From positions 9,948,501 through 10,012,500 of the forward strand of contig JAITYX010000003.1 in assembly GCA_021018815.1 (NCBI GenBank): 64,000 nucleotides of DNA, given 5' to 3'. Source of the stretch: Talinum fruticosum (lineage: Eukaryota; Streptophyta; Magnoliopsida; Caryophyllales; Talinaceae). Of this stretch, positions 33,546 to 45,310 are shown piece after piece (the first letter of the stretch is position 1; each line of letters starts with the position of its first letter). The position numbers and the translations under genes were made by a program. Below the pieces are notes generated by a model that did not search any database, was not told the DNA's origin, and worked only from the letters and a program-made list of their open reading frames with translations.

Positions 33546-34642
33546 GGTCAAGTTATAACTCGTCAACGGGGATAATGTTTGTGCTACCATTACTTCTAAA
33601 GAATCTGTAGTTGAAATCGAGCACGATGCCAATGATGAGGAACTATATGGATTCGACATCTGTCATTGCCTTAGAAAAGGATGAACACCTCTTAACTTCA
33701 ATCCTTACAACAACCCTAGTGTCCATTCGATGCTTAGGAAGAAGGGGTACTTTCCAGGTCTTGTTGTAGTCCGAAGGGCATACCACCCTACTTTTCCACC
33801 CCTTGAACCCACTAATAACTATAACTTTGGGCTAAGATATCAACTTACTGGTAAGGAAATAACCCATGCCAAGTGGGAAATTTAGACTAAGAGGACTGCA
33901 ACTTACACAGTCCGCTCTATCAAGCCCTTTCCATATACTCTCAATGGACAATTTTTAAAAGAAAGAGATAACTTCCCTTATTATGGTTTTCCTGAGCCCT
34001 ACTATATCAAGGAAAAAGGCATCCTAGTACCTAATTTGGAGATTTTCGATGGATCGCTATATTCCGAAAAAGAAGGCACCCTACCTTCTTGAAAAGGGAC
34101 AGTCCACACCAGACTGGACCAATCTCCCTAGGAATAATCTTTTCGGTTTTCTATTCGGATAAGAGGGTAACTTAGAAAAGAATTCGGTCTTAGTGCTGTC
34201 ACGAGTTATGTCGCACCCACGGTTTGATCCGTCCGGGTTCATCATCGACGTTGATGTTAAATGGTCCAACCATGTCACTTGGATTGACGACAAAGAGGGC
34301 CGAGAATTTGCTATCAACCTAGGAGCGCCTCCTCTTTCGAGTCTAGTATTAGGGCTTGTATTTCTCCTTCGTTATTTCTAGTTCTTTTCCCAATTCTATC
34401 ATTTCTTGTTCTATTTCGAGTCCGATGTACTTGTTACTTCATTCAATAAAGTGAACTTTTCCGCTTACTCTTTGCCTTTTCTTGCTTTTAATTGTTTTGC
34501 CTCTAATGATGAATAAGAAATCCCTAAAGAACTAATAAAAGTTATGGAAGATCATGAAAATCACTCACCAATAATTGAGTAAACTATAACGATTAATCTA
34601 GGGTCATTTGATTAACCCCAAGAAATTAAGATTAGGAAAACA
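33546..34642 (+). pseudogene. Gypsy protease-RT linker region, decayed
   Basis: Protein-like stretches continue in changing frames: LRKKGYFPGLVVVRRAYHP, FGLRYQLTGKEI, SIKPFPYTLNGQF, then PEPYYIKEKGILVPNLEIFD. This is the linker commonly found between protease and RT in Tat elements. From about 34390 the DNA is AT-rich, with a 'ttcattcaataaagtga' stretch. Near 34560-34640 the start of the Tat RT region appears (TITINLGSFD, then PQEIKIRKT), with in-frame stops. The frame leads into the chimeric ORF at 34643. Confidence 0.65.
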
Positions 34643-35167
34643 TTGGATCCGGAAGAGCGTAAGCAATTTACTTCGCTCCTTACAAAGGATTCTAAGACTT
34701 ATACAGAAGTTATTGAGTCCATAAACTCTAGTTTTTGGAAAGAGGCTATTAATAGTGAGCTAGAGTCTCTTATGAGCAATGAGACTTGGATCCTAATAGA
34801 CCTTCCTAGAGGATGTAAGGCACTTAGGAGTAAATGGGTATTTAAAACAAAATTAAGAGCTGATAAGACCATAAATAAGTTTAAAGCTAGACTTGTGGCT
34901 CAAGGTTTTAACCAAAATAAGGGTCTAGACTACTTTGATACCTATTCTCTTGTGACCAAGGTTGCCACTATTCGTGCTTTAATTGCTATTGCCTCCATAC
35001 ATAATCTTGTTATTTATCAAATGAATGTAAAAACAACATTTCTAAATGGTGACCTCATGGAAGAGATATACATGAAGCATCCAAAAGGTTTTGTGATTCC
35101 TGGTCATGAACATAAGGTATGCAAGCTTGTGAAATCTCTTTATCAATTGAAACAAGCACCAAAGTAA
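34643..35167 (+). pseudogene. Chimeric gypsy-copia pol frame (copia RT N-terminal half)
   Basis: Residues 1-16 (LDPEERKQFTSLLTKD, continuous with the upstream IKIRKT) belong to the Tat gypsy RT leader. From about residue 17 (SKTYTEVIES, then FWKEAINSELESLMSNETW) the frame is Ty1/copia RT. It continues CKALRSKWVFKTKLRADKTI, RLVAQGFNQNKGLDYFDTYS, NLVIYQMNVKTTFLNGDLME and VCKLVKSLYQLKQAPK. In QMNVKTTFLNG, Asn replaces the catalytic Asp of motif A (usually QMDVKTAFLNG). The frame ends at TAA (35165-35167), where copia RT normally has Gln (CAA) before WYEKFD, so a single C-to-T change made the stop. The join at about 34690 is in frame. No ATG starts the frame. Confidence 0.8.
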
Positions 35168-36193
35168 TGGTATGAAAAATTTGACTCTAGTCTTCTAATG
35201 GTTTTCATGTCAATGATTCTGATGCATGTGTATATTCCAAAAACAATGAGCATGGTTGTGTAATTATTTGCCTCTATGTGGATGACATGCTTATTTTTAA
35301 AACAAACTTAGATATTATAGTATCTCGCACAAACTTTACGAGTATATGCTTTGACATGAAAGATCTAGGAGAGGTGGACATTATTCTTGGTATTAAACTG
35401 ACTAGGACAAAAGAGGGGATAAGCCTTAATCAAGCTCACTATGTTGAAAAAATACTTAAAAAATTTGGACATTTTGGTAGTGCCCCTGTGAGTACCCTTT
35501 ATGATCCTACTATTCATTCGAAAAAGAATAAAGGCAGCCCTGTGTCTAAAAGTGAGTATGAAGAAATTATTGGTAGTGTAATGTTTCTAATGAACTACAC
35601 TCGTCTAGATATAGCTTATGCAGTGAGTAGATTGAGTTATTATACTCATAATCCTAATAGTGACCACGGGAATGCCCTAATTAGATTATTGAGATATCTA
35701 AAAGGGACTATTAACTGGGGTTTGCACTTTACTTCATTTCTTACTGTGTTAGAAGGATATTGTGATGTCAACTGGGTTTCGATAATGATAAAATTAATTC
35801 AACCAGTGGCTATGTGTTTACATTAGCAGGTAGTGCTATATCTTGGAAATCTTCCAAGAAAACTTGCATTGCTAAATCCACAATGGAATCTTAGTTTATT
35901 ACTTTATAATTGGCAGGTCAAGAGGCAAAGTGGCTAAGAGGCCTCCTGATATTCCATTGTGGGGAAGCCAACTCCATCGCTTTCCATGCATTGTGACTCA
36001 CGAATAGCTATAGGGGTGGCTAACAACCACACCTACAATGGGAAGATGAGACACATTCGTCTTCGGCATAAGATCGTGAGAAATCTGATTAGAGATAATG
36101 TGATATCACTTGAGTGTGTAAAATTTGAAAGGAATCTTGCAGATCCTTTCACCAAAGGCCTTTGTAGAGATAACGTGATATCACTTGATTAAA
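35168..36193 (+). pseudogene. Ty1/copia RT C-terminal half and RNase H (Tork-like), decayed
   Basis: After the stop, the RT palm motif [10 protein letters not shown] appears at about 35270-35300. The 35278-35826 frame then carries [25 protein letters not shown]-type sequence ([16 protein letters not shown]) and [20 protein letters not shown]. RNase H begins with [19 protein letters not shown] and GYCDVNWVS. It goes through frame changes to [20 protein letters not shown], a stop, GQEAKWLRGLL, and finally MHCDSRIAIGVANNHTYNGK, MRHIRLRHKIVR and NLADPFTKGL, the conserved copia RNase H end. A short duplication of 'agataacgtgatatcacttga' closes the frame. 5' parts (gag, protease, integrase) are absent. 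Confidence 0.85.
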
Positions 36194-36787
36194 GATAATG
36201 TACTCGCTAGCGTCAGCACAAGGAATTGGACTTAAGCCCATCGAGTGAGTGAATCGTGATGGATACCCATCTTGGACAAAGAGTCCAAGTTCAATGAGCC
36301 AAACTAAATCACGAAGTAACTCAAAACATTTTATGTATTACAACCTATTCCTAGAAATAAAAGTGTAGTAGTATTTTTACTTGTCAATTGTGTAAAGGAT
36401 GAATTATTTGATTCTTAATGACGAGTATGCACGTGATGGAACTCACCAATGTGAATATGGGGTTGTCACCCGCCCCTTACAAAAGGTTTTGGGCTAAAAA
36501 ACATTCTAGAGCGTTCACGAGAATCCGGGCATGACGCAAAGGCGTTAATGCGTCTAAATTTCACGAGGAATTTAGATCTTAAGAGAAAATGAGTGTGCAC
36601 GATCTGCTCTATACAACTACGGAACCGTATAGGATTAATCAACCCTAACGGATGTAAGACATACCTGTAAACACTAGGTACTGATTCAAGTCCAAAAGAC
36701 ATCGAGTATGTTGACATCTTCTCTTCTTTTACCCGAATTTCCTTTCAGTTCTTTCTTCCTTTCTATATTCTTTGAATTATGTGGGAT
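36194..36787 (+). mobile_element. Copia 3' untranslated region and polypurine tract
   Basis: Non-coding sequence between RNase H and the LTR. The last bases, 'tatgtgggat' before TGTTGG, match the purine-rich GTGGGAT that often precedes copia 3' LTRs. Confidence 0.65.
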
Positions 36788-37672
36788 TGTTGGAAAATGC
36801 TTCAAAGTATAGTGAGATAGAGAGAGAGAGAAATTGCTCGTAAAACTCTTGCTTTTTATCCCACATAGGAATATTGTAACCTTTGTCTTGGGTTTTTATA
36901 CCTCACTCTTCTATGGACTCCTAGAAAGCTTGGTAGAGGGAGAGTCTTTGCACCACATGAGCTTGGGGCGCACTACCTGTCCGCCATGCTAGGCCGGGCT
37001 ATGGGCGGGGTAGGGGCATGGGCATGTGTCTTATTTGATTAAATTTTTAGTCAAATCTGGTTTTATTTCGTGCAGTCAAAATTTATTTGTGGCAAGTGTC
37101 CATTACTATTCTTATTGCTGAAAATCTTTGATCGAAATCAATTGATTTTAGCTTTCTTATTTTCAGCTTGCTTGATTTCAGCTTGCATGATTTCCTCCCT
37201 TTTCTTCAATCTTCTTCTCTTCTCTTGCACGTTTTCACTCTCTGCCTCCCTCTATAAATTGAGGCCTCTTTCTCTTAGTTTGCGAACACGTAAAAAATAC
37301 ACAACAAAAATTCCATCCTCTCTAAAATTGTTCTAGGTTATTGTTCGAGGTTTCTCACTTCGTTTGCTCTAGTACGCTGTTCGGACTACTCGTCGTGCAT
37401 CCATGGCGGTCGATTGCTCATGAGTCCTTAGTGTACCGTGTAGGGGAGCAAATTCGGTTTTAGGATAATAGATTACCACGTCGGGATATCACATAAGTTT
37501 GTTTAATTTAGTCATTAATTGCACCTCGTTTTTATTTTTCTTACAAAACTCATGCCAAGTTTGCATTAAGAGAGGTTTCTTATCGAAGAAACATAATCCT
37601 TTTTTCAGCTCAAGGTCTCTGTCCTTAATATTAGGAAATCTCACCGTAAAAATGTGATTGCTAACAGCAACA
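36788..37672 (+). mobile_element. Copia 3' LTR (about 885 bp)
   Basis: It starts TGTTGGAAAATGCTTC right after the polypurine tract. A TATA-like 'ctataaattgaggcc' lies at about 37251-37265, followed by a C/T-rich leader. I place the end at CAACA (37668-37672) on the TG...CA rule; without the second LTR this end is a best guess. Confidence 0.65.
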
Positions 37673-37800
37673 ATTTTTTAGATGTTATACCCAGCCAAGA
37701 CACTATTGAATAATCATGCAAACACCTTATACGGTGGGTTATTAGTTTATTATTATTATTATTATTTCGAACTATTACTATTATTACTCTATCAAAATAA

Positions 37801-37854
<54 letters not shown>

Positions 37855-38221
37855 GTAATTATTATTATTATTATTATTACTACTACTACTACTATTATGC
37901 TGTAATGTCATCATTCAACCAACACGTAACAGGAAATTGCATCATTTTATGGTGCTATGTTATTTTTTGTTTGGAATTACAAGTTTGTTATCAAAATTGG
38001 TTCTAAAAATATTTGACCAAATCTAAATTGACCTTTAAATATTTAAATGGGTCACTTAAATAATTAGCCAAACCTGAATAGACTCAAGCAAATTTTTCCA
38101 TATTCGCGCATGGTTTATGGTTATGTCCTTGGTTGTTCCCTACTCTAACGCTGATTAGGCTTATTGTAAAAATTTATGTCGTTCTAACACTCGGATATGC
38201 AATTTTCTAGGATCCAATACC
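37673..38221. other. Intergenic DNA with the microsatellite
   Basis: Apart from the trinucleotide run, there is no gene or element end that I can support. Confidence 0.5.
37744..37902. repeat. (TTA)n/(TAC)n microsatellite
   Basis: Long runs of TTA/ATT trinucleotides with a short 'tactactactactac' segment near 37879-37894. Confidence 0.95.
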
Positions 38222-38979
38222 AGTGGTGGATCCGAGTATTTTAATTAAGTGGTGTCAAAGTCGTAGAAATATACATATAAGTTTAACATTATTACTAAAA
38301 TTGATTTTTTATAGATTTGAAGTACTAAAAATGAAATTAAACAACTAATACGTTATAATTATAAAATAAAATAAAACTACTAATACATTATAGTTGTCCA
38401 CGATGAGGTTTCATATTTTGAAACCGAAACATGATTTTCTCATTATTTACACTTTTGAAAATATCATCCTCAAAATAAGTAATAAGAGCGTCGTTTAAAA
38501 ACTAATACATTATAATTACTCAATTTGAATAATTTCACAAATTCAAAATTAATCAAATTAAGATAGAAAAATTTTAGATTTCATTACCATGGAGTAACTT
38601 ATGATTCCATGCAACAACAATGTCAAACAATCAAATAATGCATAATTGCAATCCATAAAAGTCTAAAACAATACTTAATTCACAAAACTAAATTTAGTTA
38701 AACACAAGTATGGTAAGAAAGAACACAATTCAAAAAATAAACCTCAATATCAAAGTTTAATGAGAAAATTAGAATAACTACTAAGTGAAGTGGAGCAAAA
38801 GTCGCAACCAAATTGTGAGAAGTCACCGCTAGTTGAGTGGGTAGGTTATAGGCCACTGGGAAAATTCGAGCAGACATAAGGGGCGAGGTAAGGAGGGCGA
38901 GTAGCGGAGGGTGTATATGTGTTAGGGTTTGGGAGAAAATTCGAGCAAGTAGCACAGGTAGGGCTCGCAAAAATCCGTC

Positions 38980-39510
38980 CGACCCTATACTCCGAATTTG
39001 TCGGACCCAAAAAATGGGTCCAATTACAAAATTTTTGTCCGAATCTTAAATTCGTACAATTGATTATGTCCGAATTGAAATTCGGGTCGGGTTTGGTTTG
39101 ACAATTCAGGTCTAGATTGTCCGAATTTTGTGACTTATTCGGGTTCGAACAAATTCGGACAATCGACAATCGGGTTCGGACATTTGGTCATTCAGGTTTA
39201 GGTATAATTTAGCCCAAAATTTACAAAATTTTCAATAAAATATTCAGACATTTGGGTTCGGATATCGAAAATTCTGGTTCGGGTTCGGTCACATACATAC
39301 TTTCAGTTCAATTTTCAAAAGTTTATATCACAAATTACGATATTTGGACGTTCGGGTTCGGACATCGAACATTCAGGTTCGGGTTTGGGTTCGGGTTTGG
39401 TAAGGGCCTCCAAATATGCAAATCGAACAGAGTGCGAGTATACTTGTTTTTGTCCGAATGTCCGAATTATCCGAACCTGAATTGACGCGAACCCGAGTTT
39501 TTACCATCGC
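38980..39510. repeat. Degenerate TTCGGGTTCGGA-type minisatellite
   Basis: Many copies of 'ttcgggttcgg', 'tccgaatt' and 'gggttcggacat' in varying spacing. A related unit in the other orientation (CCGAACCGAAACC) fills the insertion at 49106-49653. The Phe/Gly-rich frames are artefacts of the repeat. Confidence 0.8.
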
Positions 39511-39542
39511 TAAGCACAAAGGATACACAAATCAAGTGAAGT

Positions 39543-39573
<31 letters not shown>

Positions 39574-39579
39574 TCTAAA

Positions 39580-41053
39580 AACTACTAGAAAATCGTCATA
39601 TAGCGACGGAAAACGTTATTTACCGACGGAATTTCAAAATTAGCGACGGAAAATTTCCGTCGCTGATTTTAGCGTCGCTAAAAATCAGCGACGGAATTTT
39701 ACGATTCCGTCGCTGATTTTTAGCGAATTGTTTTTAAAAAAATTTACAATTTTGTATAGTTTTGAGTGGTTAATACAAAAATCTATAATTAAATACAAAT
39801 CGAAAACAATCCGGTAACATAACAACATCAAATTCAACTTTAATTCAAATACAAAAATCATATACAACACACAAAAATCATAAATAATCCAACTTCAAAC
39901 ATCCATAAAAACTAATTGAAAATAAAAACAAGAGTAAACAAAGTAAATTATACAAACACAAGTTATGTTCTTCATCTTCCTTTTCCTCTTCTTCTTCCTC
40001 TTTCTCGTTATCTTCATCTTCTACCTCATTCCAACCATGCCTATCAAAATAAGTTATATCAAATCCTCTAAAATGTGAAATTTTATAGTAAACAAAGTAA
40101 ATTATCAATACAACCAACAATGAGGGAAGATCGAAAAAGCATACCTACAAGAGGTTCAAGGTGGTTAGTTGGTGACGTGTACGGCGGAGGCGGGCGGCGA
40201 ACGGTGGTGGCGGAGGTGGGCGATGAACGGCGTTGGCGAACGATCGATTCGCCTCTCCCTCGCTCTCTCACACTCCCACTTCTATTTGTCCTTATGTTTG
40301 CCGAGTCTCGTTGAAGTTCGGATTTTATATCGAAAATAGCGACGGATTTAATCCGTCGCTACTAAAAATTTAATTAGCGACGGAAAATTCCATCGCTAAT
40401 TAAAAATTTTAAATTTTCAACACATTTGAAAATTTAATAACCAACCAACGTAAAATTTTTCAAATTTTAATTTAGCGACGGAATCAGCGACGGAACCGTC
40501 CGTCGCCAACTAAAAATTTGAATTTTTTTAAATTTGAAAAATGAAATAGGCGGCAAATTTAAATTTGAAAATTTGGATTAGCGATGGAATTAGCGACGGA
40601 TTTTTCCGTCGCTAATTCAAATTTCAAAATTTTTATATTTTTCAAATTACGAGTAGGCGGCAAATTGAAAATTTTAAAAATTTTGAATTAGCGACGGAAA
40701 ATTCCGTAGCTAATTAAAAAAATCAAAAATTACATTTAGTGACAGACTGATTCCGTCGCTAAGTTAAAAAATTTTTAAAAATATATATAGCGACGGACTG
40801 ATTCCGTCACTAATTATAAAAAAAAAAATTTTAACTTTTTTTCAAAAATCCGTCGCTAATTTTTCAATTTCCGTCGTTAGGTCCGTCGCTAATGACTAAA
40901 ATAGCGACGGAATTTAATTGCGTCGCTAGTTCCGTCGCTAATCCGGTTTTATCTCGACACATGTCCGATTCCGTCGCTGTTTCCGTCGCTAATTAGCGAC
41001 GGACTAGACTCCGTCGCTAGTTTCCGTCGCTATATATCGTTTTTGTAGTAGTG
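39580..41053. mobile_element. Non-autonomous CACTA element 2 (1.47 kb)
   Basis: The right end in reverse begins CACTACTACAAAAACG at 41053. The left end is AACTACTAGAAAATCG at 39580, with the first C changed to A. Subterminal AGCGACGGAA arrays run inward from both ends (39602-39720 and 40338-41035). The flanking triplets are AAA on both sides (39577-39579 and 41054-41056), matching a 3-bp target duplication. The interior has a CTT-rich run (39965-40025) and a small GC-rich patch (40180-40260), a layout like element 1 in miniature. No transposase. Confidence 0.9.
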
Positions 41054-42191
41054 AAAATATCCCTTCTCTCAGCCATTCTGTTCTCTTTTCCAACATGTCA
41101 AAAACTTAATCACCTTTATTACTCAATACAAAACTTACATGAAAAAACCCAATCTACGTAAAATACTAAAATATCTTATGAGAAACAAAGGGGAAAAAAA
41201 GTACCCTAAGTTCAATATACATACTAAGGGAGTGTTTGTGAATGCAATTTGACAACTTTAGATATCAAGTTTACATAATTTGTTTTTGATTGAATTTTTA
41301 AGGGATGGGATTTGATTTTTATGAGTATCAAATCCCCCAAATTCACAGATTTTAATTCCTCCTAGTTTTTAGATGTATCAAATCTCATTCCTCCAATGAA
41401 TTAGATTTTTTTTCCGAAAAAATTCATGAAATTCCCTTTTCTTCCATTTTACATCAAATCCTAATTATTAATAAGATATGCTTATGTTTATTTTTATTTT
41501 CTGATATGTCACTTTAAATTTTTCAAATGTTACGTAAGTAATAAAGTTTATATAGGAAATATTACTTTTGCACATAGATGGAGGTTAACATGAATATTAT
41601 TTGCTAATTTTAATTGGTGCACATTATGAAACTATTTTCAAATAAAGTTAATGAAGTTTATTTGTTGTTATTTTGATTTGGTTCTCATATTTTTGTTACA
41701 ATGATCCGCAATTTTTGTACGTAAATTTGACAAAAAATATTAATTAAAAATAATAAATATAATTTATTTTTAAAAAATCCTGAATTGGTTGTTCACATTT
41801 GTAAGAAAAATATAATTTTAGTTGTGGGAAATGTAATAAAAAAAAAATAGTTTTGATTTCATTCCATAACTAAATCAAACAATATAAATTGAGTTCTGAT
41901 TTCATTCCTAATATGAACCAAGCACTTGATTTCATGAATCAAGTCTCATTCCATTATTATCAAATTTTAGGTTTCATTTCATTTCATTCCACTATAGGTG
42001 AACCAAACAGCCCTTAAGTTACCCACACAAATACGCATATTACCCCTGTAGCAAATTGATTGTAGCTGTATTTCTGGAATGAAAAAATGCTTGTGCTAGC
42101 AATTGAACACAAGTAATGAAGATAACATAAACTCCGTTCACCATTACACCATTTACCACTTTTTGATATCTTGTGGTGTCAAACTATACAT

Positions 42192-42199
<8 letters not shown>

Positions 42200-42254
<55 letters not shown>
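42200..42254. repeat. (TA)n microsatellite
   Basis: About 27 uninterrupted TA units near the right edge of the possible TIR element. The Tyr-Ile frame is an artefact. Confidence 0.95.
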
Positions 42255-42259
<5 letters not shown>

Positions 42260-42354
42260 TGTTATTATTTTTGTATGTAATTTTTCTTTTTCAAAAACGA
42301 GTGGTGTCAAGCGACACCACTTCCAGTACATTAGATCTGCCCCTGGACCCAACC

Positions 42355-43690
42355 TTATTTCCTGGTGATCTAAGAAGAACCTGTAGTTTTTAAGTCCTCT
42401 AAAAAAGCTAAATATCAGGCTATTTATTACTTATTGAGACTATCTTGATTCGCAAGGTTCTTTGCAATCTTGGAGTTATAGTTTCTTAATCTGTGCGCTT
42501 TAATCCTGACAATATTAGTGCTACGTATATAATTGCTAATCCTATGCAACATGATTGTAGTAAGTATATCGGTGTGGACTACAATTTTGTTTGAGAGCGA
42601 ATTGTTGATGGGATTTCTTAGTTTGTTATATCCATACTTCATTACAGGTTGCTGACTTTTTTACTATAGGTTTACTTTCTCATCAATTTATATTACATAG
42701 AAACAATTTTTTGTGTGTCCCCTCAGATTGAGGGGCATAATATAGAATATATAAGAATATAAATGTAATTATATATATATATATATATAAAATATCAGGT
42801 TCTCAGGTTCGGGTGTCTTTCTCGCACTAAATCTCACAATTTAGTATTTGTTAACTAATATAATATTTATTATGAACCATGTTCGAATTCATGAGCCTTG
42901 TGTTCTCCTTTGTGAGGCACAATAGTGACACCTTCTTGGGACCTCTGTTGTAGTTAGTTGGGTGTTAAGTTGCATAAATAATAACTTCAAATTTTAAGTG
43001 TTATATGGTGGTGTATGGAAGATCAGTACTTGGATTAATGATATCCAACACTTCAAATTGAAATTATTGACATCTAAAGACCTTTTAGTTTGGGTGGGGC
43101 TCGACTTGCTTTAAATTATTTTTCGAAACTTTTTTTTTTTTTTTTTTATAGTAAGCAAGCAGTAAGTGCATTAGTCACCTTTGAAGAACATTACAAAATG
43201 GTTGGGCAAACTCAAAATCCTATTGGAACCTATTTATAATAGGTACGACAATTTCCCTTTCATTGTGTTTGACTCTATTGACCAAGGTCGTGAACAGTCA
43301 CTTTGGCCCATTAATACCACTAAGTAAAACTCCTAATTATCTAAGTAACGTTCCCGGATAAGTAGGAATTTGTTTCCTATTAAATTCGGTGATAGTGAAA
43401 CACAAAATTATACTCGGAGATTAAACGAATAGAGAGCATCGGTTACTCTTCCCTAATTCTCTCTCCCAAATTCCTCATTCATTACCTCACATAAAACAGA
43501 CCATTAAAGTTAACGGGTTTTGAAGGTGTGAATTATCCAACGATGACTCTAGTAGCCACCGGCATTTCTACGGGCTGTGTTCTACCGAAGAGAAGGCACA
43601 CAAGTGGATCTCGACACTTTGAGGACTTGCAAAATCGTGGAGCTCTAACTGGAAAATCGAAGCTTCCGCATATTTGAGGTATTCTCTAAA
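42355..43690. other. AT-rich DNA, right part probably a copia LTR
   Basis: No coding content. (AT)n at 42769-42789 and a T-run at about 43130-43149. The stretch before 43700 ends in CAACA just ahead of a copia primer site, so its right part should be LTR ('ctatttataataggta' near 43229 could be the TATA region). I could not fix the LTR start. Confidence 0.5.
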
Positions 43691-43701
43691 ATACCAACAA
43701 G

Positions 43702-44089
43702 TGGTATTAGAGCCCGGTTGTTAAGTTTTTGTTCCCGATATCAAATTCCTAATCTGTTTAGGCAATTGTATAATTTATGCAAGTTTAATTCTAAAAACAT
43801 GTTTCATATATGCTCTTTATTGTTTTTCGATTGCTTTACCCTAATTAGTTTTTGGTTTAGGTTAAATCGTTTTTTTGCTGAAATCCGGTTTCATTGTCAA
43901 TATGTGGGATTGATTGCCCTTCCCCTTACCACTTGGCCCTTCCCCAATTTGACCTACTCGCCCGATCGCCTTAGTCACGGTGGTGGCAGCCCTCTCTAAG
44001 ACTCCAATTCTTTTCGGCAATTTCTCTTCCGACCAAATGGTAATCAAACTTGGTGTTTGATACAAATTGACCAAAACCCAAATAAAGAA
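43702..44089 (+). mobile_element. Copia primer-binding site and internal stub
   Basis: TGGTATTAGAGC at 43702-43713 resembles the initiator-methionine tRNA site (TGGTATCAGAGC) used by Ty1/copia, placed two bases after an LTR-like CAACA. About 375 bases of internal sequence follow, without recognisable gag, before a minus-strand gypsy LTR cuts in near 44090. The element's remainder is not seen in the window. Confidence 0.6.
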
Positions 44090-44513
44090 ACTTAGTGCGT
44101 ACTCCTAGTCTTGGGTGGACTGTCTTGGAGTCAAAACGCAAGCACTTTGATGCTTGTGATCATGAAATGCAGCATCTAACGTCGTCTTGAGGCCTTCAAC
44201 TCCTGGTCTAGTTGGATTGAAGTGAAACACAGTATTCTAAGTCTAGAATTCCCCGATATGCGGCACTCGCACTCTGTTGTCTCCGAAGGCTTGGCCCGGT
44301 CTTGGATCAACCGAAGGAAAAAGGAGATTTTTGGATCGACCCAAGGCAAAGGACTATCTATGTGGTGCTGCGGGTTCTTTGTGGTTTACTCGGCTTCCGT
44401 CGCACCAATCAAACACGATCCGTGATCCAAATCATCAAACAGGACTCGGGATTTCATCATCGGGCCAACAAATAAAAACAGAGAAATGAACGACACTTTT
44501 TGAGTGTCTACGA
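44090..44513 (-). mobile_element. Partial 3' LTR of the minus-strand gypsy element
   Basis: In reverse this aligns with the first roughly 420 bases of the LTR at 27913. Shared landmarks are 'tttgattggtgcgac', 'gccttgggtcg', 'gaccgggccaag' and 'gacaacagagt'. The start (GTAGACACTC in reverse, 44502-44511) follows a purine tract AAAGTGGGG (reverse of 44519-44527). The LTR is cut off at about 44090. Confidence 0.8.
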
Positions 44514-44689
44514 GTTAGCCCCACTTTGACCGAGTTAAAAACGAAGGTCAAAGTAGACACTAAAGGGCATTTACCTGGTATTAGCATTGCTTCAAAATCT
44601 GATTAAATTGATGCATTTGAAATTTTGTATCTTTTGACTTGAATTCGACATGGCCCGGACTTGACTAAAGGAGTCTAAAGTCCAGATTG

Positions 44690-45310
44690 TTGATTCCCGA
44701 ACTTGGTCGCTAGAGACCCGAAGTTTGGATTGGTGTGCCCAAACTTGACCGTTCTTAGTCCGAAGCTTGGAGAGAGAGCTTGAACTTGATTCGGGGTAAA
44801 GTCCGAAGTTCAGCTGCGGTGCTCGAACTTGACCGCTTCGTGGATCTAAAGTTTGGCTTGGTGTGTCTAAACTTGACCTTTCTTGGTCCGAAGCTTGGCT
44901 GAAATTTTCTGCACTAACAGCTTTTAACTAATAATTGAATGTATATTTTCAAGTGTTACCCGAAGATGATTTGTAACCGGATCATATTTCAAATGAAGTT
45001 CCTTGACTTGGCCATGGAGGTCCCGAAGTCTTGGTGTGGTGTCCGAATCTTCACCGCTGTTGGGCCCGAAGCTCGACGAAGGGATGTCTCGAACCTTGAC
45101 CGCTGCTGGGCTTGAAGTCTAGGTGGGGTGTTTGAACCTTGACCGCTGTAGGGTTTGAAGCTCGATTGGAGTATGTCCGAACCTTGATCGTTGTTGGGCC
45201 CGAAGCTCGTCTAGGATGTGTCCGAACCTTGACCATTGTTAAGCCCGATTGTTCGCTGGATTTGAGACTCAACTAGGTGTCCGAACCTTGACCGATATAG
45301 GGTCCGAAGC
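44690..45310 (-). repeat. Degenerate ~50-bp tandem repeats in the gypsy 3' region
   Basis: The plus strand shows repeated 'gtccgaaccttgaccgctgt' followed by 'tgggcccgaagctcg', at least six times between 45035 and 45310, and a shorter related form ('aaacttgaccgttcttagtc', 'cgaagcttgg') at 44690-44900. The Arg/Lys/Thr-rich minus-strand frames here are repeat artefacts. The plus-strand relative at 27.7 kb keeps only a trace of this unit. Confidence 0.85.

Larger units (their letters stand above)
38222..42354. mobile_element. Possible TIR DNA-transposon derivative hosting CACTA element 2
   Basis: The left edge reads AGTGGTGGATCC followed within 35 bases by AAGTGGTGTC. The right edge, in reverse, reads AGGGGCAGATCT followed by AAGTGGTGTC, giving degenerate terminal inverted repeats about 35 bases long. 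The flanks GATCCAATA and GACCCAACC agree at six of nine positions, a weak candidate for a decayed target duplication. The interior holds GGGTTCGG-type repeats (38980-39510), CACTA element 2 and (TA)n runs. No transposase was found. The boundaries are an inference. Confidence 0.4.

Noticed and set aside
40075..40314. Frames in CACTA element 2
   Set aside because: Non-autonomous element interior with no transposase similarity.
42171..42368. Tyr-Ile repeat frame
   Set aside because: Translation of the (TA)n microsatellite.
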